DNA of 64,000 nucleotides from Desulfobacter postgatei 2ac9 (GTDB taxonomy: Bacteria > Desulfobacterota > Desulfobacteria > Desulfobacterales > Desulfobacteraceae): NCBI RefSeq assembly GCF_000233695.2, contig NZ_CM001488.1:2346013-2410012 (forward strand), in the 5' to 3' direction. The notes beneath the pieces were generated by a model. The model had not been told where the DNA came from, did no database searches, and was given only the letters and a program-made list of their open reading frames with translations. Positions 28,856 through 37,492 of this stretch are shown here, piece after piece (position 1 is the stretch's first letter; each line of letters opens with the position of its first letter). The position numbers and the translations under genes were made by a program.

Positions 28856-29566
28856 TTAGGTAAAAAGTCTGGAAACCAGCGCGGTTACTGCAGTTTCCAC
28901 CCGTAAAATCCGGGGACCCATGGTCATGGATTCAAACCCTTTGTTCACAAGGGTCTGGACTTCAAGATCAATAAAGCCGCCTTCCGGTCCGATCACAAGC
29001 ACTGTATCAGAATTCAGCCCCACCGGACAGAAGGAGTGCGCTTTGGGATGGGCAAGAATTCTTTTTTTATTTCTACCCAGTTCCGGCAGTTCCTCTTTAA
29101 CAAAGGGAGAGAAAAAACGTTTCAGGTGTACCCGGGGTACAAGGGTATCCCTGGCCTGGCAAAGACCTAGGGCAAGATGCCGCTCGATATCGGCTTGCAA
29201 CAATACGCCCGAATCCCAGAAACTTTTTTCCACCCGCCGTGAATTAATCAAAAAAATTTCTTTCACGCCCAGGCTTGCAAGGCTTTGAAGGATACGTTTA
29301 AGCATCTTGGGGCGGGGTAACGACAGCACTAGGGTCAGGGGCAAAGGTGCCGGCGGGTCCTGGTCAAGGTTGACTTCCATTTCAACGGACTGCATATTTT
29401 CGGACACGATTAGACCGGTGCCTATTTTTGCATTTTTTCTTCCGCATACAAGGGTATCACCCGGTTTTGCCCCGAGCACCCGGATAATATGTCTGCACCG
29501 GTCATCCTGGAGCCTTACCCGATCAGGGCTTATGAAGTCGCGATCTTCCAGCAGTATAAGGTTCAT
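28856..29566 (-). CDS. rsmE: 16S rRNA (uracil1498-N3)-methyltransferase
   Basis: A 236-residue SPOUT-class methyltransferase. The N-terminal PUA-like part has HIIRVLGAKPGDTLVCG; the C-terminal knot has VLVIGPEGGFIDLEV and MGPRILRVETAVTALVSR, the SAM-binding signature of RsmE. It methylates U1498 in helix 44 of 16S rRNA. Its ATG begins one base after the stop of the large FAD/Fe-S dehydrogenase gene, so translation is probably coupled. Confidence 0.93.
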   Translation of the reverse strand: MNLILLEDRDFISPDRVRLQDDRCRHIIRVLGAKPGDTLVCGRKNAKIGTGLIVSENMQSVEMEVNLDQDPPAPLPLTLVLSLPRPKMLKRILQSLASLGVKEIFLINSRRVEKSFWDSGVLLQADIERHLALGLCQARDTLVPRVHLKRFFSPFVKEELPELGRNKKRILAHPKAHSFCPVGLNSDTVLVIGPEGGFIDLEVQTLVNKGFESMTMGPRILRVETAVTALVSRLFT

Positions 29567-29567
29567 G

Positions 29568-32500
29568 TCAGAAGGTAACGATTTCCATGTTTCTGATCAA
29601 TGCCCGGAACTGTTTCATCCAGTCCGCACCGCCTGTTAGCTGTGCCAGTTCAACGGCCATGTGCACGGCAGTCACCTGGTTCTGGCGGCCTAAACCCTGG
29701 ACACAGGAAGGGCAATTGGTCAATATTTTTGGCTTTACCGTACCCAGGCCCTGACGTGCCGTCTTTATGGCATCCTGTTTCCTTAAAAACATGTTGTAAC
29801 TGATATCCGGCCGGGACAACGCCATGGTTCCGGCTTCAGAACAGCAGTAAGGCACGTCCCGGGCCTCAATTCCGGCCCGGGCCAACTTTGCAACTGCCAT
29901 ACCTTTCAAACTGTCATGGCAGGGGGCATGATAAAGGCAAGCTTGGGGCGTCGCTGCTGTCAGACCATGTTCAAACAGATATCCTGAAATATCAAACAGG
30001 CCTGCATCAAACAGGTCTGTTATACCCTGATCGGACAACGATTCCATGCAGGTGCCGCAGGAGACAATGCAGCCGGAAAACTCAAGGTCATTGAACATAT
30101 CCCGAATCTGGGTCATGATAATGGTGTTCTCAAGCGACACTTTTTGGGCCTCCTTTTTCCGGGCATTGACCTTCAGCGGGTACCCGCAGCACATGTATGG
30201 GGGCGGCAGCACCACCTGGTGGCCCTGGCAAAGCAGCAGAAAAATGGTTGCCTTTGAGATATCGGAAAACATGCGCTCACTGCCGCATCCTGGAAAATAA
30301 AACACCGTGGAAATAACTTTTCCGGGAGGATTTATTAAAATGGCCTGGTTTCTGTCCGCAGGGGGCAGGTATGCCCGAAGCGTGGTAAGTCCGGGTTGGG
30401 ATACCGGGGCGTGCAGCAACTTTAGTACTCTTTTTTCCTTTAACGCCGGTATCAAAGAGATGGGTTTTGCAACTTTCACCGCCGCACGCTGGGCAGAACT
30501 GCCGGCTGTCAAAAGCCCTGTACGAATGATCGGGTTCAATGTCTGGTTGCGGGTACCCAGATAGCCAAGGGTTAATTGGGTGGATACGGGCGTATGCTTG
30601 AAATCCATTTTTTTAAGGATTTCACGTTCCTCAATGGAAATAATCCCGGAATCAATATTTACCGGACACTTGTCAAGGCACTTGTGGCAAATGGTGCAGT
30701 GATCGGCAATCTGTTCAAGATTTTTGAGTACCTTGAATTTTGTGGACTGGATCCGCTGGGTAATGTAAAGCAACGCCTCGATCAAAGCGCCCAGGGCAAG
30801 GTTTTTATTCCTGGGATGGAAAAACATGTTCCTTGCCGGATAAAATACCGGGCACTGGGGCTTGCATTTGCCGCAGCGAACGCAATGGGAAATGTTTGCG
30901 GCAAGATCAGACAAAGATCCGTGCTTGAGGATCTGGGCCTCAAGTTTCATAAGATTAAATGACGGGGTGAACACTTTATTCAAAATATCAGGCTCGGACA
31001 ATTTTCCCGGGTTCATCAGCCCGTTGGGGTCCACTTGTTTTCGATATGCGTCAAATTTCTTCACCTGATTCTCATCCAGGTATTTGAATTTGGTGATACC
31101 GATACCGTGCTCGCCGGAGACCACACCGTCAAGGGCCACAGCTTTTGCCATGACCTTATCCGCGGTCATGTGGGCCCGCGCAAGCATCTCCTTATCATTG
31201 GAAAACACCGGGATATTGACATGTACGTTGCCGTCCCCTGCATGCATGTGTGTGGCAATGACAACGAGACGGCTCAAGGTGTCATTGTAAATGCGTTCCA
31301 CATTCGAGAGAACAAGGCTGTATCCATGCAGGTGATCCTGGATCTGGCCGTGGAAATTTTTGGTGTGAATAAAGGCTTCCAAGGCGTCCCGGGACGCAAT
31401 GTCGAGCTTTTTACGGATACCGTAGGCAATATCCTTGATCCGGCCCACCTTTTTTCCTAACCACTGGGGATCGGAAAGGGGAATGGCCGTCTCAAGATAT
31501 GTCAGGATATTTTGAATAATCCGGCCCTGGGTGTATTTTTTCTCTTCAACATTGGTTTGGTCAACAAACCTTACAAAATCGGCCAGACTGTCAATGGGCA
31601 GAACAATATCTTCGTTGAGCTTGAAGGCATTGGTATGAGCGGCAATGGCACCGAGCCGTTTGCGGTCTTCCCAGTAACGGGCCGCTTCGGCCCGGTCCTG
31701 GGCAATGGAGAGTCCGGTCTTGTCATAGGCTTCCAGGATTGTCTCTATACCACGCATACCCTGATCAAGGAGGGCTTGATCATTGGAAACCATATCAATG
31801 AGCAAAACGGCTTTCAGTCGGTCTCCCACGGACCGCTTGGTCTTGTATTTGATGGCTTTGATATATTCTTCGTCAAAATGTTCCAGGGCCATGAGCGCGG
31901 GATCGCTGTTATCAAACCGGGTACAGATTTCCCTAATCACCTTGCCTGCCTCGGTCATGTCATTGCCGAAAAATTCAATGCAGCAGGTCGCCTTGTGTGC
32001 AAACTCAGGGTAGAGGATAAATTCGGCCCAGGTGATGATGCCGTCACACCCCTCTTTCTGCAACCCGGGCAGACCGCCTAACACCTTATTGGTGACATCC
32101 TTGCCCAGTCCCTTTTTTCGGACATCCGCCCCGGTCAGTTCAATGGTTTTAAGGATCTTACCTTTCTCATCTTTCACCACAAAATTAAGCGTATCCTCGT
32201 ACCGGATTTTGCGTAAGGGGTGGTCCTGGCGCGCCACGGTAAGCAGGTGACCGTCAGGCATGGTGATTCTGAAAGACAAGACATTGTCAATGGCGGTGCC
32301 GTAGAGCACGGCTGTTTTGCCGCCGGCATTTTCCGCCAGATTGCCGCCAATGGTGCAGGCCCAGGCAGAAGTGGGATCAGTGGCAAAAATATAGCCCTGG
32401 GCAGCGGCCGCATCCTTGGCATCCTGGGTGATGACGCCGGCTTCCATGGGCATCACGGCATACGCCATGCCGTCCTTTGTTTTGCGGTATTCAATGGGAA

Positions 32501-33158
32501 AAATTGTGTTCAGTTTCTCCGTATTGATCATAATGCAGTCCGGTGCCAGGGGCGTGGCCCCGCCGGTCAGCCCCGTGCCCCCGCCCCTGGGAATGATATG
32601 AAATCCTAATTTTTTTAATTTTCCGACCAGTGTGGGGATCTGGCCTTCCCGGTCCGGCCGCAGTACGGCTGCAGGCGAGTATCTTCGCCAGTCCGTAGCG
32701 TCCGTGGCATGGGATGTAATGTTAAAGGGGTCAAAGCAGATATTGGCCTTGCCGATCACAGGGGAAAGCAGCCGTGACATCCTTGCCTGTTCCTTTGCCA
32801 CGGAATTTATTTGTGTTTTAAGCTGCCGGAGTGCGGATCTGCAGGCGTCAAGCACGATGCGGACCTCGTCGTGTTCGGCATGTCCGGCAATATTGAAAAG
32901 GTCATTTTCGAATTCGGCAAACAGCCGCCGTCTCAGCATGGGATGTTCCACCAGTTCCTGGAACAAAAAGGCATTCCTGCGAATGATGAAAAGGTCCCCC
33001 ATGAAACGGTGGAGAAGGCGGGAGGAGCGTCCTGTGCCTTTAAGCGTTTCCAGAAGATGAATGGTGCTTAGGATTTCATTGCCGAATAAATGTACAATGA
33101 TCTGGTCGTCACCGGCCGAGGTATAGTTAAACGGTATTTTTCTAAAAGGATCTCGCAT
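29568..33158 (-). CDS. Large FAD-linked oxidase with 4Fe-4S and CCG domains (D-lactate/2-hydroxyacid dehydrogenase-like)
   Basis: The 1196-residue soluble protein joins a GlcD-type flavin domain to a GlcF-type iron-sulfur domain. An N-terminal extension of about 130 residues precedes the FAD-binding core, seen as PRGGGTGLTGGATPLAPD and WACTIGGNLAENAGG. The oxidase C-terminal domain ends with MHAGDGNVHVNIPVF and SGEHGIGITKFKY. Two ferredoxin-like clusters follow (CVRCGKCKPQCP and CTICHKCLDKCPVN), then two CCG repeats (CCGYPLKV and CCSEAGTMA). It resembles the YdiJ/Dld-II type proteins but is longer. Oxidation of D-lactate or another 2-hydroxyacid with electrons passed to Fe-S centres fits a sulfate reducer; the substrate is inferred. 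It lies between prfC and rsmE. Confidence 0.88.
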   Translation of the reverse strand: MRDPFRKIPFNYTSAGDDQIIVHLFGNEILSTIHLLETLKGTGRSSRLLHRFMGDLFIIRRNAFLFQELVEHPMLRRRLFAEFENDLFNIAGHAEHDEVRIVLDACRSALRQLKTQINSVAKEQARMSRLLSPVIGKANICFDPFNITSHATDATDWRRYSPAAVLRPDREGQIPTLVGKLKKLGFHIIPRGGGTGLTGGATPLAPDCIMINTEKLNTIFPIEYRKTKDGMAYAVMPMEAGVITQDAKDAAAAQGYIFATDPTSAWACTIGGNLAENAGGKTAVLYGTAIDNVLSFRITMPDGHLLTVARQDHPLRKIRYEDTLNFVVKDEKGKILKTIELTGADVRKKGLGKDVTNKVLGGLPGLQKEGCDGIITWAEFILYPEFAHKATCCIEFFGNDMTEAGKVIREICTRFDNSDPALMALEHFDEEYIKAIKYKTKRSVGDRLKAVLLIDMVSNDQALLDQGMRGIETILEAYDKTGLSIAQDRAEAARYWEDRKRLGAIAAHTNAFKLNEDIVLPIDSLADFVRFVDQTNVEEKKYTQGRIIQNILTYLETAIPLSDPQWLGKKVGRIKDIAYGIRKKLDIASRDALEAFIHTKNFHGQIQDHLHGYSLVLSNVERIYNDTLSRLVVIATHMHAGDGNVHVNIPVFSNDKEMLARAHMTADKVMAKAVALDGVVSGEHGIGITKFKYLDENQVKKFDAYRKQVDPNGLMNPGKLSEPDILNKVFTPSFNLMKLEAQILKHGSLSDLAANISHCVRCGKCKPQCPVFYPARNMFFHPRNKNLALGALIEALLYITQRIQSTKFKVLKNLEQIADHCTICHKCLDKCPVNIDSGIISIEEREILKKMDFKHTPVSTQLTLGYLGTRNQTLNPIIRTGLLTAGSSAQRAAVKVAKPISLIPALKEKRVLKLLHAPVSQPGLTTLRAYLPPADRNQAILINPPGKVISTVFYFPGCGSERMFSDISKATIFLLLCQGHQVVLPPPYMCCGYPLKVNARKKEAQKVSLENTIIMTQIRDMFNDLEFSGCIVSCGTCMESLSDQGITDLFDAGLFDISGYLFEHGLTAATPQACLYHAPCHDSLKGMAVAKLARAGIEARDVPYCCSEAGTMALSRPDISYNMFLRKQDAIKTARQGLGTVKPKILTNCPSCVQGLGRQNQVTAVHMAVELAQLTGGADWMKQFRALIRNMEIVTF

Positions 33159-33232
33159 AATACTTCAAAGATGGTCATCTTTAGCACCAAGTCAAAAATT
33201 AAATATCTTGCAGACGGGCCTGGACGTCAATT

Positions 33233-34849
33233 CTATTCATTGTGTTCCCGGGTTTTGTGGAACTCGATGTCCGGCCAGTCCTCCTTGGTAAACCCAAGCT
33301 GATATTCACTGGTGGTCATAAAGGTCAAGCGCCCTTCGGCATCCCGGGCCAGGCTGGATTCGTTTCTTCGTATAAAGTCATTAAAATAAGATTCGTTTTC
33401 GCATTCCACCCATCGGGCCACGGACAGGTCAATGGGCTCGTATCCTGCATTGACATTATACTCAGCCTTCAGCCGTGCCATGGTTACGTCAAACTGGAGT
33501 ACACCCACGGCACCGATGATGTGCATGTTGCCATGCAAAGGGCGGAAGACCTGAATGGTACCCTCTTCCGCCAGTTGGGTCAGCCCCTTTGTCAGAGACT
33601 TGGCTTTCAAAGGGTCTTTAAGCAGCACGCGCCTGAAATGTTCCGGGGCAAAACTTGGAATGCCCAAAAATTTCAAGGGTTCTTTGGTGGTAAAGGTATC
33701 CCCGATCTTGATGGTGCCGTGGTTATGAATGCCGATAATATCCCCCGGATATGCCTCTTCCACATTGGAACGCTCCTGGGCCATGAAGATAGTGGCATTG
33801 GCAATTTTGATATCTTTTCCAATGCGGTGGTGCCGCACCTTCATGCCTTTGGTGAATTTTCCCGAACAGATCCTGAAAAATGCGATTCGGTCCCTGTGCT
33901 CGGGATCCATATTGGCCTGAATTTTAAATGTGAACCCTGAAAAAGCAGCTTCTGCCGGGTCCACATCCCGGGTCGCTGTGGGCCGCATTCCGGGGCATGG
34001 TGCAATCCGGACAAATGCGTCCAGCATCTCACGGACCCCGAAGTTATTGATGGCGGACCCGAAAAACACCGGGGTCTGGGTACCGTTGAGATAGAGATCA
34101 ATATCAAAGGGCTCTGCAGCCACGGAAAGGAGTGCCACATCCTCGCGCAATTGATGGGCCAGGCTCTCCCCGATCATTTCATCCAGCATGGGGTCATCAA
34201 GGTCCTTAATCAATACCCCGTCGTCATTTTTAGGGGTGTATCCCGGTGTAAAAATTCCCAACTGCTGTTCTTCCAGATTATACACCCCTTTAAACCGCTT
34301 GCCCATGCCGATGGGCCAGGTCAAAGGTACGCACTCAATTTGCAGCTTATCCTCAATCTCCTGAAAAAGATCAAGGGGTTCAAGCCCCTCACGGTCCAGT
34401 TTGTTGATAAAAGTGATAATCGGCGTGTTGCGCATCCGGCATACTTCCATCAGCTTCTGGGTCTGAGGTTCCACCCCTTTGGCAGAGTCAATGATCATCA
34501 CGGCACAGTCAACCGCAGTGAGCACCCGGTAGGTATCCTCACTGAAATCCTTATGTCCCGGGGTGTCCAGAAGATTGATTTCGTAATCTTTATAATTAAA
34601 CTTCATTACGGAAGACGAGACGGAAATACCTCTTTCCTGCTCAATGGATAAAAAATCGGAGGTGGCGGCCCGGGCCGCTTTTCTGGATTTTACGGCACCG
34701 GCCTGCTGGATGGCACCACCGAACAACAGCAGTTTTTCCGTCAGCGTTGTTTTGCCGGCATCCGGATGGCTGATAATACCGAATGTTCTGCGTTTTTTTA
34801 TCTCCGGTAATAATGTCTTGTCTATTTTATTATCTATGGGATTTGTCAT
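33233..34849 (-). CDS. prfC: Peptide chain release factor 3
   Basis: A 538-residue translational GTPase. G1 is [19 protein letters not shown], then [27 protein letters not shown] (G3) and [10 protein letters not shown] (G4), with the RF3-specific [18 protein letters not shown] insertion and the C-terminal [17 protein letters not shown] region. It recycles RF1/RF2 after termination. Length matches the family. No strong ribosome-binding site is visible before the ATG. The dehydrogenase gene follows after 74 bases. Confidence 0.96.
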   Translation of the reverse strand: MTNPIDNKIDKTLLPEIKKRRTFGIISHPDAGKTTLTEKLLLFGGAIQQAGAVKSRKAARAATSDFLSIEQERGISVSSSVMKFNYKDYEINLLDTPGHKDFSEDTYRVLTAVDCAVMIIDSAKGVEPQTQKLMEVCRMRNTPIITFINKLDREGLEPLDLFQEIEDKLQIECVPLTWPIGMGKRFKGVYNLEEQQLGIFTPGYTPKNDDGVLIKDLDDPMLDEMIGESLAHQLREDVALLSVAAEPFDIDLYLNGTQTPVFFGSAINNFGVREMLDAFVRIAPCPGMRPTATRDVDPAEAAFSGFTFKIQANMDPEHRDRIAFFRICSGKFTKGMKVRHHRIGKDIKIANATIFMAQERSNVEEAYPGDIIGIHNHGTIKIGDTFTTKEPLKFLGIPSFAPEHFRRVLLKDPLKAKSLTKGLTQLAEEGTIQVFRPLHGNMHIIGAVGVLQFDVTMARLKAEYNVNAGYEPIDLSVARWVECENESYFNDFIRRNESSLARDAEGRLTFMTTSEYQLGFTKEDWPDIEFHKTREHNE

Positions 34850-35119
34850 GGATATGTCTTCAACCTGCCCGATTCATGCACAAGGCATTGAAATAGTAAA
34901 AATTAAGGGTGGAAATTTAACAGCATTTCGGCATAGAATCAAGCCTTTAAAAGATTTGTAGCACAATAATATTTTAGCATCACAGAAAAATATTGCATAC
35001 AGTCTCCTTTTTATGAATTATGTACTCGAAATACTCTTTAGGAGTTGCAAAAAAATAGGTTTTTAGCCAATTTTTTATCTTGCCAAAACCATATAGATCT
35101 GTTAGAAACTTCTCCTGTT

Positions 35120-35196
<77 letters not shown>

Positions 35197-35227
35197 TTTA
35201 AAAGCCAACAGCCATAAGGCTTTCAGA

Positions 35228-35259
35228 GGCATCCTTGATCATCCAAGGGTGCCTTTTTT
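35228..35259 (+). terminator. Rho-independent terminator after tRNA-Arg
   Basis: GGCATCCTTG pairs with CAAGGGTGCC around a short ATCATC loop and is followed by TTTTTTG on the plus strand. Position 32 bases after the tRNA 3' end makes it the likely end of the tRNA transcript. Confidence 0.8.
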
Positions 35260-35394
35260 GTTTCCAAATTGGGCGATTGTGCCCGGATTTGTGCCCGTCT
35301 GATTATCCAGGTATTTTTCCTGTTTTGCCGTTGCCATCTTCAAATCAGAATCATTAAGGACCAAGGATTTAATAATTTCCGAATATGATCTCAT
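35239..35394 (-). CDS. Possible 51-residue protein next to tRNA-Arg
   Basis: A minus-strand frame starting at ATG (complement of 35392-35394), preceded by AGAGGAG six bases upstream and ending in TGA inside the tRNA terminator hairpin. The product begins MRSYSEIIKSLVLNDSDLKM and contains DNQTGTNPGTIAQFG. I recognise no domain. The good ribosome-binding site argues for a gene; the tiny size and the overlap with the terminator argue for a remnant, possibly of an integrated element that once used the tRNA. Low certainty. Confidence 0.3.
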   Translation of the reverse strand: MRSYSEIIKSLVLNDSDLKMATAKQEKYLDNQTGTNPGTIAQFGNKKGTLG

Positions 35395-35515
35395 GCATCT
35401 CCTCTACTGTCTTAGTAGTTATGCAAAAAAACAGCACTTCAAATTTTTGGAATGTTTAAAAAATATACAGATAGTGGTTGTGGACAGACTATAAATTCAG
35501 TATTCATATTCGATT

Positions 35516-35814
35516 ATGACGATACAAACTTACTCTCCAGAGATAGAAGCGCAAATGCGTGATTTTTATAATAGCCTATCAGAAAAAGATCGGCGTTGTT
35601 ATGCTGCCATTGAAACCTCAAAATTAGGACATGGCGGTGCGAGCTATATGCGTAGGCTTTTCGGTTGTGATGATCGCACCAGTTCGTCGGGGGCAACAGG
35701 GAGTTGGGGGCGAGTATATCCGGTGAAGCCCAACGCATTCGGAAGATAGGTGGAGGACGCAAATCACTCTTGGCAACGACTCAAGGATTGGATGATGCAT
35801 TTTTAGAAGTAATA
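35516..35814 (+). pseudogene. ISAzo13-family transposase, 5' part (interrupted, frameshifted)
   Basis: The first frame gives MTIQTYSPEIEAQMRDFYNS, then LSEKDRRCYAAIETSKLGHG and RRLFGCDDRT, the N-terminal helix-turn-helix of ISAzo13 (Rhodopirellula-type) transposases. Near a G5 run at about 35690 the reading must change frame to continue as NRELGASISGEAQRIRKIGG, followed by GRKSLL and DDAFLEVI, which matches the RIRxxGGGRK family signature. Reading then stops at the GAAGTAATA repeat where another IS enters. The remainder of the gene resumes at 41612. The frame change here looks like a mutation rather than programmed slippage. Confidence 0.82.
35806..35814. repeat. Left copy of 9-bp direct repeat (target duplication of inner IS)
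   Basis: GAAGTAATA, encoding the E-V-I of the outer transposase. The identical sequence occurs at 41603-41611. Joining the outer gene through a single copy yields LEVIKNHTAGSP, an uninterrupted family sequence. Confidence 0.7.
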
Positions 35815-35816
35815 CT

Positions 35817-35832
35817 CGATGATCCAGTTTTT
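35817..35832 (+). repeat. Left terminal inverted repeat of inner IS
   Basis: CGATGATCCAGTTTTT, perfectly complementary to the right tip at 37477-37492. Two bases separate it from the GAAGTAATA repeat. Confidence 0.82.
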
Positions 35833-35869
35833 TGGGATTAGACAATGTCACAATATTGGGAAATGTAAA

Positions 35870-35946
35870 GGCTGGTCAAGTCGATGGTATAATACCAACT
35901 ATTCCAGCTGATATCTCACCCATCGGTTGGCCAGCCTCCACTGAGC
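35870..35946 (+). repeat. Subterminal inverted repeat upstream of the IS transposase
   Basis: GGCTGGTCAAGTCGATGG is answered by CCATCGGTTGGCCAGCC about 42 bases later, giving a 17-bp stem with few mismatches. In several IS families a hairpin here hides the transposase ribosome-binding site when transcription enters from outside; that role is inferred by position. Confidence 0.55.
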
Positions 35947-36027
35947 AGAATAAAATAAGTTTTACTTGAATACAAGGGTTCCATTGCGATATATGCTTCA
36001 TTTCTGCAAATAATAAATGAGGCGGAT

Positions 36028-37434
36028 GTGTTAATAGAGAAGCTGTTGCCGTTTGTTGAAAATTATACCGAGTCACTGAATACTGAGTTAACAGAGTCTT
36101 CCCCTGGGATGACCTTAAGTAAATCACAAAAATTCTGGCTGGGTTTCTGCATCACTGGAATCATTTTAACCAACAGCATCAATTGGACTGCTTTTTCCCG
36201 TATCAGCATAGGACGGTATAAAAAAACAGCACTTTCCTGGATGTTTCGCCATTCTAAAATTGCTTGGGAGCATCTGTTCCACTTCAGTCTCAAAATTATT
36301 TTCAAAGTATATGGTATCACCAAAGGCGTTGTCAGTATTGATGATTCCGATAAAAAGCGCAGTAAATGCACAACAAAAATTTTTGGCGTCAACAAAATAA
36401 AAGACAAATCAACAGGCGGTTTTTGCATGGGGCAAAGTTTGGTATTTTTGGTATTGGTAACACCGAAAATAACCATTCCAATAGGCTACGCCTTTCATGT
36501 TCCTGATCCAAAAATCAGCGAATGGGTCAAGGAGGATAAAAGGTTAAAAAAGGCTGGAGTACCAAAATCAAAACGCTCGAAAAAGCCGGTGCGATCAGAT
36601 GAATATCCAACTATTTCAAGTATTTCTATAGCTCTTTTAAAAACCTTTGTACAGCAACACCCTGAAATAAAAATAGAAGCAATTGTTGCAGATGCCTTGT
36701 ATGGTAATGCTGAGTTCATGGATGAAGCTTCAAAAATTGCAGGAAGCGCTCAAGTCATTAGTCAAATAAGGTACAATCAAAATATTTCATTCAAAAACAG
36801 TAAAAAATCAGTGGAAAAATATTTTGAAAATATTCAACCGATTCAAAAAACCATACATATACGCGGAGGCAAAGGGGTTGTTGTACTTATTAAAAGTGCC
36901 AGAATACATGTGTGTGCCCATAGAAAAAAACGATTTGTCATTGCAATAAAATACACTGGAGAAGAGGACTATCGGTACCTTGTCGCTTCGGACCTGACCT
37001 GGCGATATGCTGATATAATAGATGCTTTTACACTCAGATGGTTAGTAGAGGTTTTTATTCAAGACCACAAGGGTAATGAAGGGTGGGGAAATTTGACCAA
37101 ACAACCTGGTAAAGATGGGTCTTACAGAAGTTTGACCCTGAGCCTGTTGGTTGATCATTGTCTCCTCCTTCATCCGGACCAAGTGGCCTCGATAAATAAC
37201 AAACTGCCCGCAAAAACTGTTGGCAGCCTATGTGATGTCGTCAAAGTTGACAGCATCTTATCCTTTGTCGAACAAATCATTCACAGTGATGACCCAGAAT
37301 CCCATTTCAAGCAGATCTCGGTATTTTTAAAAGAGCATTTTGTAAAGTCAAATGATTCCAAAAAACACATGAATCTAAAACCTTGGGGAAATTATCAATC
37401 CTCCCCATCATTAAAATATAAAGCATTCTGTTAA
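36028..37434 (+). CDS. DDE transposase of the inner IS
   Basis: A 468-residue transposase of the IS4-like RNase H-fold kind. Candidate catalytic residues are Asp in GVVSIDDSDKKRSK (about 98-111), Asp in EAIVADALYGN (about 217-227) and Glu in LRWLVEVFIQDHKG (about 338-351). The C-terminal half after the Glu contains LSLLVDHCLLLHPDQ. The frame is open throughout, so the protein may be active. The family (IS4, IS701 or a related group) is not settled by eye. It is the only gene of the 1.68-kb IS, which lies inside the ISAzo13 transposase gene. Confidence 0.8.
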   Translation: MLIEKLLPFVENYTESLNTELTESSPGMTLSKSQKFWLGFCITGIILTNSINWTAFSRISIGRYKKTALSWMFRHSKIAWEHLFHFSLKIIFKVYGITKGVVSIDDSDKKRSKCTTKIFGVNKIKDKSTGGFCMGQSLVFLVLVTPKITIPIGYAFHVPDPKISEWVKEDKRLKKAGVPKSKRSKKPVRSDEYPTISSISIALLKTFVQQHPEIKIEAIVADALYGNAEFMDEASKIAGSAQVISQIRYNQNISFKNSKKSVEKYFENIQPIQKTIHIRGGKGVVVLIKSARIHVCAHRKKRFVIAIKYTGEEDYRYLVASDLTWRYADIIDAFTLRWLVEVFIQDHKGNEGWGNLTKQPGKDGSYRSLTLSLLVDHCLLLHPDQVASINNKLPAKTVGSLCDVVKVDSILSFVEQIIHSDDPESHFKQISVFLKEHFVKSNDSKKHMNLKPWGNYQSSPSLKYKAFC

Positions 37435-37476
37435 CATGGGGATAATAACTGGTAGATACGTTCCATGTCAATTTTT

Positions 37477-37492
37477 AAAAACTGGATCATCG
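37477..37492 (-). repeat. Right terminal inverted repeat of inner IS
   Basis: AAAAACTGGATCATCG, the reverse complement of 35817-35832. Group II intron 1 starts at or one base before its last G. Confidence 0.82.

Larger units (their letters stand above)
35817..37492 (+). mobile_element. Insertion sequence with 16-bp terminal inverted repeats, inside ISAzo13
   Basis: CGATGATCCAGTTTTT at 35817-35832 is the perfect reverse complement of 37477-37492. The 1.68-kb element carries one transposase gene on the plus strand. A long imperfect hairpin (35870-35946) sits between the left tip and the gene. The left side is flanked by GAAGTAATA plus two bases; the right tip is directly followed by group II intron 1 instead of the expected duplicate, which appears only after the intron. 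Family not assigned with certainty. Confidence 0.8.

Noticed and set aside
33242..33940. A 232-residue frame antisense to prfC
   Set aside because: prfC is certain on the minus strand; this is a shadow caused by codon bias.
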